Program-made: the position numbers and the translations under genes
Part shown: in pieces, positions 24,285 through 28,330 of the stretch
How positions within the stretch are numbered: position 1 is the stretch's first letter
Layout: every line of letters begins with the position of its first letter
NCBI GenBank assembly: GCA_023396555.1
Contig: JAEWWC010000033.1
Location: 1 to 28,330 of the forward strand
From: Bacillota bacterium
GTDB taxonomy: Bacteria; Bacillota; Clostridia; Christensenellales; SZUA-584
Reading direction: 5' to 3'
DNA: 28,330 nt
The notes under the pieces: generated by a model
Seen by the model: the letters and a program-made list of their open reading frames with translations, nothing else
Databases searched by the model: none
What the model was told of the DNA's origin: nothing

Positions 24285-26444
24285 ATGAAGAAGAGGGGGA
24301 AAACGTCTATCGCGACCAGCCTGAAGCTGGCGTTCGCGGTTATCGTACTGATCGCGGCAGGCGTGGGCGTGCTGGGCATCATCACTGTGTCGGGCATCAG
24401 CGGTACCAGCGAAAGACTGTTTGAGAACTATGGCAACGCCCAAGGATATCTTGGCTTCGTTCTCGGTGAGTTCCAAAAGCAGAGCATGCTGCTAAAGGAT
24501 ATTTCCATCGATGAGAACAATGTTCAGGTGGAACGGACAAGCAGTTCCATTCAGGAATCCGATGTGGTCATGATGGATTATCTGGGGCGGTATGGGGCGA
24601 CATGTGAAGATAAGACCGGATATCAGAATATGTCCGGAGAGATTGAAGAGTTCAGACAGGCGCGGGACAAGGTGCTGCAGCTGGGCATTGACGGCAGTTT
24701 CCAGAAGGCGTATATGCTGCTCAAGTCTGAGGAGTATAATTCAGCGCAAAGAGGGGCTACCGACGCAATAGGTGCGGCGATGGCGGAGAAGGTCAGCGAG
24801 GCCGCGGGGCTACTTTCCAGCCAGTCCTCTTCCCAGAGCATGGTGATTGTCATTATGATCGGCATTGTGGTGGCGGCGGTGGTCATCGCTGTCGTGTTCA
24901 GCCTGCTGCTGTCCCGCAGCATATCCCGCAAGGTATATTGGTATGAAAGCCTGCTGGATTCCATTCCGTTCCCCATCTCCGTGACGGATATGAAAATGAA
25001 CTGGACATTCATCAACAAGCCGGTGGAGGACATGCTGGGGATCAAACGAAAGGATGTGCTCGGAAAGCAGTGCGACAACTGGAACGCGGACATCTGCAAC
25101 ACAGAACGCTGCGGCATCGCGCGGCTCAGGAACGGCGACCTGCAGACGCGGTTCAAACAGACGGGCATGGATTTTCAGGTGGATACGTCGTATATCACAG
25201 ACCCGAAGGGCAAAAGAATAGGTCACATCGAGGTGGTTCAGGACATTACCGCCCGGGTGAGGAGCGCTGAATACAGCCGGGTGGAGGTAGAAAAGATCGC
25301 CGCTAACCTGAAGAAGCTGGCGGACGGGCATCTCACGATGACGTTCGATGTGGCGGAAGGAGACCAGTACACCGAAAACGAGAAGCGGAATTTCACCGAG
25401 ATCAATGACAACTTCAGACGGGCCGTCGAATCGTTCGGCGCTTATATGGCAGAAATATCACGAGCATTGGGTGAGATGGCGGGCGGCGATCTTACGGTAT
25501 CCATCGATTCCGAATTCAAAGGTGACTTTGTGGTGCTGAAGGACTCGATCAACCACATCGCGGAGTCGCTGAACAGCGTGCTGGCCGATATCGGCGTGGC
25601 GGCGGATCAGGTGGCGGCGGGCACGCGGCAGGTGTCGGACGGCAGCCAGCAGATATCGCAGGGCGCGACGGAGCAGTCCAGCGCTATCGAGCAGCTGACC
25701 GATTCCGTCAGCCGGATCGCGGAACAGACGCGACAGAACGCAATGAGCGCAAACCAGGCCAACGAGCTGACAACCTTGGCTGCGGACGATGCGGCGCGCG
25801 GCAACGAGCGCATGCAGACGATGCAGCAGGCGATGGATGAGATCAGCGAGGCGTCGCGCAGTATTTCGAAGATCATCAAGGTGATCGACGACATCGCCTT
25901 CCAGACCAACATACTGGCACTGAACGCGGCGGTGGAGGCGGCCCGCGCGGGCGCACATGGCAAGGGCTTTGCCGTGGTGGCGGAGGAGGTGCGCAACCTT
26001 GCGGCTCGCAGCGCGGCGGCGGCGAAGGAAACAACGGGACTGATCGAAGGGTCGATACAGAAGACGGGGGCCGGCACGAGAATCGCGGACGAGACAGCGG
26101 CTGCGCTGGGCTCCATCGTAGAGGGCGTGCAGAAGGCGGCAGAGCTGGTGAGCGAGATCGCATCGGCATCGGGCGAGCAGGCTACGGCCATTGCGCAGGT
26201 GGACCGCGGCATCGAGCAGATGTCACAGGTGGTGCAGACCAACTCGGCAACGTCCGAGGAGACGGCGGCTGCGGCGGAGGAGCTGTCCAGCCAGGCCGAG
26301 ATGCTCAAGAGCAAGGTGGGTCAGTTTATCATCCGGCACGAGAGCGAGATCAGTGCGCCGGAGGCCATTGAACAGATCCAGGCACCGGCTGCGCCAGCGT
26401 TGCTGCCGCCTGAATTCTCGGATGGCGGCTTCGGAAAATATTGA
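24285..26444 (+). CDS. Methyl-accepting chemotaxis protein 3 (4HB-like, PAS, HAMP)
   Basis: 719 residues. TM1 about 14-34; a helical periplasmic domain (35-185) with EKVSEAAGLLSSQSSSQ before TM2 (187-209). The PAS domain (about 218-330) follows TM2 directly, without a HAMP in between. It carries C263, C271 and C276 (C-x7-C-x4-C), parallel to the motif of receptor 1. HAMP-like helices follow (KLADGHLTM, EMAGGDLTV), then the signalling domain with IAFQTNILALNAAVEAARAG and a tail ending in SDGGFGKY. AAGGAGG lies eight bases upstream of the ATG. It has its own SigD-like promoter and terminator. Confidence 0.95.
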   Translation: MKKRGKTSIATSLKLAFAVIVLIAAGVGVLGIITVSGISGTSERLFENYGNAQGYLGFVLGEFQKQSMLLKDISIDENNVQVERTSSSIQESDVVMMDYLGRYGATCEDKTGYQNMSGEIEEFRQARDKVLQLGIDGSFQKAYMLLKSEEYNSAQRGATDAIGAAMAEKVSEAAGLLSSQSSSQSMVIVIMIGIVVAAVVIAVVFSLLLSRSISRKVYWYESLLDSIPFPISVTDMKMNWTFINKPVEDMLGIKRKDVLGKQCDNWNADICNTERCGIARLRNGDLQTRFKQTGMDFQVDTSYITDPKGKRIGHIEVVQDITARVRSAEYSRVEVEKIAANLKKLADGHLTMTFDVAEGDQYTENEKRNFTEINDNFRRAVESFGAYMAEISRALGEMAGGDLTVSIDSEFKGDFVVLKDSINHIAESLNSVLADIGVAADQVAAGTRQVSDGSQQISQGATEQSSAIEQLTDSVSRIAEQTRQNAMSANQANELTTLAADDAARGNERMQTMQQAMDEISEASRSISKIIKVIDDIAFQTNILALNAAVEAARAGAHGKGFAVVAEEVRNLAARSAAAAKETTGLIEGSIQKTGAGTRIADETAAALGSIVEGVQKAAELVSEIASASGEQATAIAQVDRGIEQMSQVVQTNSATSEETAAAAEELSSQAEMLKSKVGQFIIRHESEISAPEAIEQIQAPAAPALLPPEFSDGGFGKY

Positions 26445-26470
26445 AGACACTGAATAAATATTACTTTTTT

Positions 26471-26508
26471 ACCTTCCGTCGATGTTGTACCTGCGGAAGG
26501 TTTTTTTT
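26471..26508 (+). terminator. Terminator of receptor 3
   Basis: Perfect 8-bp stem ACCTTCCG / CGGAAGGT with a 15-base loop, followed by seven further T. An upstream T-run also exists. Confidence 0.85.
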
Positions 26509-26809
26509 CCACGCGCATTGGCTCAAGTTCCATGCAAATTGTTCCGAATAAACATGTGTATGCCTGATTGGATACACAATGTTCCTCAGGCAGGGTTACA
26601 GCGGGTTTGCAAAGTCGGCATCAGGGAGAAGGACATTGCACTGACAAACGGCCATTGACAGGAATAAATGCTGAATCAGGTTTTTTGCCATATTGAACGG
26701 CAAGGAGCCTTTTCTCTTTTTGGGGATTATTATATGTAAATATGAAAATATTAATACAATATAGAAAATAAGTTACATACCTATTAATTTATCTTCCTGA
26801 TAAGTTGCT

Positions 26810-26839
26810 TTGCTTAATTCCATGGATTATTGTTATAAA
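26810..26839 (+). promoter_or_regulatory. Probable promoter of tetR
   Basis: -35 TTGCTT (26810-26815), 18 bp, -10 TATAAA (26834-26839), 30 bp before the ATG. The -35 is moderate. Confidence 0.5.
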
Positions 26840-26869
26840 TAGGATACGATAACAGGAAGGGGTTGACCG

Positions 26870-27454
26870 ATGGCAACAAAAGAAGAAATCAAGGAATCGG
26901 CATATTACTGCTTTGCTCACTGCGGATATGAAGGGACAACTATGCAGGATATTGCCAAAGCAGTAGGCTTGAAAAAGCAGTCTCTCTATTCTCATTTCGG
27001 CAGTAAGGAGGAACTCTATCTGACGATATTGCATGAGGAGCAAAAGAAGATCATGGCAGAGATATCCGCTGCTTATCATCTGCTTAAGGACAAGCCGGCA
27101 GAGGAAATGCTCCATGGGCTTTTTGAAAGCTGCGTCTCTATTTTCTCCGATAAGGAGCGCCTGCTGCTTTGGAAGAGAACATTCATCTATTTTGGCAGCG
27201 GTCAGAAGATTTTTGACAAAGAGGTGCCGGACTGGCACTTTGACAGCGGGCTTCGGGACGCGCTTTACGAGGGTTTAAAAAGATCCTTCGCGGAGCTGGC
27301 AGACATGAATGTGTTCAAATCGTTCTTTATATCCTACATGCTGATGCTGCAGAGTTATCTGGACTGGATGTTGGTCATGGGATATGATCAGGAATCTTTG
27401 CGAAAAGTTTGGATCACTTTTTGGGATGGAGCTAAAAGCTTTTTTCAGGTATAA
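26870..27454 (+). CDS. TetR/AcrR-family transcriptional regulator
   Basis: 194 residues, the normal TetR length. The N-terminal helix-turn-helix is clear (GYEGTTMQDIAKAVGLKKQSLYSHFGSKEELY, about 19-50); the remaining 140 residues form an all-helical ligand domain of no recognised specificity. AGGAAGG lies upstream of the ATG. It is on the same strand as cheW, 213 bases ahead of it, and a strong inverted repeat of the kind TetR proteins bind lies in between (27513-27544), not at its own promoter. It may therefore control the cheW/receptor 4 unit rather than only itself. The gene is AT-richer than its neighbours. Confidence 0.93.
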   Translation: MATKEEIKESAYYCFAHCGYEGTTMQDIAKAVGLKKQSLYSHFGSKEELYLTILHEEQKKIMAEISAAYHLLKDKPAEEMLHGLFESCVSIFSDKERLLLWKRTFIYFGSGQKIFDKEVPDWHFDSGLRDALYEGLKRSFAELADMNVFKSFFISYMLMLQSYLDWMLVMGYDQESLRKVWITFWDGAKSFFQV

Positions 27455-27512
27455 AAAATAACATCACTTCTTGGAATAAAATACTAAAGAAATTGAAATT
27501 TCATTTCGATAA

Positions 27513-27544
27513 ATATTAACGAACGAACGTACGGTCGTTAATAT
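27513..27544. promoter_or_regulatory. TetR-type palindromic operator before cheW
   Basis: Outer arms ATATTAACGA (27513-27522) and TCGTTAATAT (27535-27544) are perfect. A second register, AACGAACGTACGGTCGTT (27522-27539), is palindromic but for one pair. The core repeats ACGN every four bases. It lies 15 bp upstream of the cheW -35. Confidence 0.6.
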
Positions 27545-27559
27545 ATTTCTACTCTTAAC

Positions 27560-27587
27560 TCAAGTTTGTTAATAATAATTACGATTA
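27560..27587 (+). promoter_or_regulatory. SigD-like promoter of cheW
   Basis: TCAAG (27560-27564), 15 bases, TACGATTA (27580-27587). Same layout as the flagellin 1, receptor 1 and receptor 3 promoters, with a weaker match. Confidence 0.5.
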
Positions 27588-27667
27588 AGATGTTGTAGAT
27601 TAATAAAAATGATTATGAATAGGGAGATGAACACATTTTGGGGAAAGAGCAAAGGAGAATGCAGAAC

Positions 27668-28180
27668 ATGTTGGAAGAAGAACTCATGACAAACGAAACG
27701 GACACAATGCGCGGGCGTTACCTGACGTTTGCACTGGGAGAAGAGATCTTTGGTATCGGGATCCGATACGTGACGGAGATCATTGGCATGCAGCCTGTGA
27801 ATGCTATCCCGGAGGCGCCGGATTACATCAAGGGTATCATCAACCTGCGCGGCAAGATCATTCCCGTGATCGACATGCGGCTGAAGTTCAAGAAGCCGTC
27901 TGTGGCGTATACGGACAGGACGTGTATTATCGTGATTGAGACAGCGAGTTTTTCGGTGGGGCTTATCGTGGACCAGGTAGCCGAAGTGCTGACGATGGGC
28001 GATGGAGACATCGTACCGCCGCCCAGCGCATGGGCCGGGGCGGGAAAGCGATACTTAAGCGGCATCGGCAAGGTGGACGGGCAGGTCAAGCTGTTGCTGG
28101 ACTGCGACCAGCTGTTCACAGTTGAAGAATCGAATGATATCGAAATATCTGCCGTAAAGACAGTCTCGCAAAGTGCGTAA
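27668..28180 (+). CDS. cheW: Chemotaxis coupling protein CheW
   Basis: 170 residues from ATG 27668, with AAAGGAG ten bases upstream (ATG 27659 is too close to that site; ATG 27689 and TTG 27638 are other in-frame options). A single CheW domain: YLTFALGEEIFGIGIRYV, IPEAPDYIKGIINLRGKIIPVIDMRLKF and FSVGLIVDQVAEVL are standard. It links receptors to the kinase CheA in cytoplasmic arrays. The N-terminal head (about 20 residues) is acidic. It stands 71 bases before receptor 4 with no promoter or terminator visible in between, so the two are probably co-transcribed. cheA is not in the window. Confidence 0.96.
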   Translation: MLEEELMTNETDTMRGRYLTFALGEEIFGIGIRYVTEIIGMQPVNAIPEAPDYIKGIINLRGKIIPVIDMRLKFKKPSVAYTDRTCIIVIETASFSVGLIVDQVAEVLTMGDGDIVPPPSAWAGAGKRYLSGIGKVDGQVKLLLDCDQLFTVEESNDIEISAVKTVSQSA

Positions 28181-28251
28181 AGAGTCTAAAGACAGTAAAA
28201 AAGAAAATTAATTTAAAAATAAATTTTGTATCTAAGAAAGGGAGAGGCACA

Positions 28252-28330
28252 ATGAAGTGGTTCAGAAACATGAAAATATCGGCGAAACTAATTGCGACTT
28301 TTTTAGTGATAGCAGTGATTGCGGGAGGCG
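28252..28330 (+). CDS. Methyl-accepting chemotaxis protein 4 (start only)
   Basis: The first 26 codons are visible before the window ends. MKWFRNMKISAKLIATFLVIAVIAGG closely matches the start of receptor 1 (MKWYRNWKIGTKIITGFFIL), including the basic head and the first membrane helix. GGGAG lies seven bases upstream. A fourth receptor of the same group is the likely identity. Confidence 0.75.
   Translation, partial: MKWFRNMKISAKLIATFLVIAVIAGG

Larger units (their letters stand above)
26445..26869 (+). other. Intergenic region between receptor 3 and tetR
   Basis: No gene recognised. It holds the receptor 3 terminator, an inverted repeat TGCCTGA (26561-26567) / TCAGGCA (26586-26592), an AT-rich stretch (26690-26800) and the tetR promoter. 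The other bases show nothing I can interpret. Confidence 0.5.

Noticed and set aside
27627..27689. Twenty-codon frame overlapping the start of cheW, possible leader peptide
   Set aside because: Its ATG abuts GGGAG with no spacing and the peptide has no notable feature; probably chance.

Overview
The window looks like a chromosomal segment of an anaerobic, flagellated, Gram-positive fermenter, most likely class Clostridia. This is inferred from the gene set and signals: a bifunctional AdhE under a Rex-type operator, TTGACA/TATAAT promoters, strong GGAGG ribosome sites, sigma-28/SigD-like promoters, and several chemoreceptors with a common C-terminal tail. Coding DNA is mostly GC-rich; the histidine kinase/response regulator pair and the TetR neighbourhood are visibly AT-richer. 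No rRNA, tRNA, insertion sequence, CRISPR array or phage gene was seen.

Layout. (1) 1-1016: the start of a UbiA/MenA-type prenyltransferase (minus strand, runs off the left edge), its promoter, and a cluster of three perfect palindromes behind adhE. (2) 1017-5316: adhE (minus), its promoter wrapped by two Rex-type sites, and a divergent Nramp metal transporter with a hairpin-rich leader. (3) 5479-7158: an ABC-F ATPase with its terminator. (4) 7163-9745: the most striking unit, a two-gene operon for a family 2A encapsulin shell and a SufS-like cysteine desulfurase with an N-terminal extension. The genes overlap by 14 nt and are preceded by a 20-bp inverted repeat of the same class as the adhE Rex site. 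(5) 9827-12683: a MASE3-PAS-PAS histidine kinase and a single-domain response regulator. (6) 12747-15240: two flagellin genes; the first has a 64-residue tail beyond the normal flagellin end. Both are preceded by a pair of short hairpins showing GGA in the loop, the layout expected of CsrA sites. (7) 15191-18903: three tandem, minus-strand, membrane-bound diguanylate cyclase paralogues; the first is frameshifted near its start. (8) 19061-26508: three large methyl-accepting chemotaxis proteins, each with its own SigD-like promoter and terminator. (9) 26810-28330: a TetR regulator, a TetR-like palindrome, cheW and the start of a fourth chemoreceptor.

How it fits together. The right half is a motility and signalling island: flagellin, c-di-GMP synthesis, receptors and CheW, apparently tied together by SigD-like promoters with, on the flagellins, probable CsrA control. 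The left half concerns redox and sulfur or metal handling. AdhE regenerates NAD+, and the encapsulin/desulfurase operon carries an operator-like site so close to the Rex site that shared redox control is a reasonable hypothesis. All functional statements are from reading sequence by eye; no database search was run.
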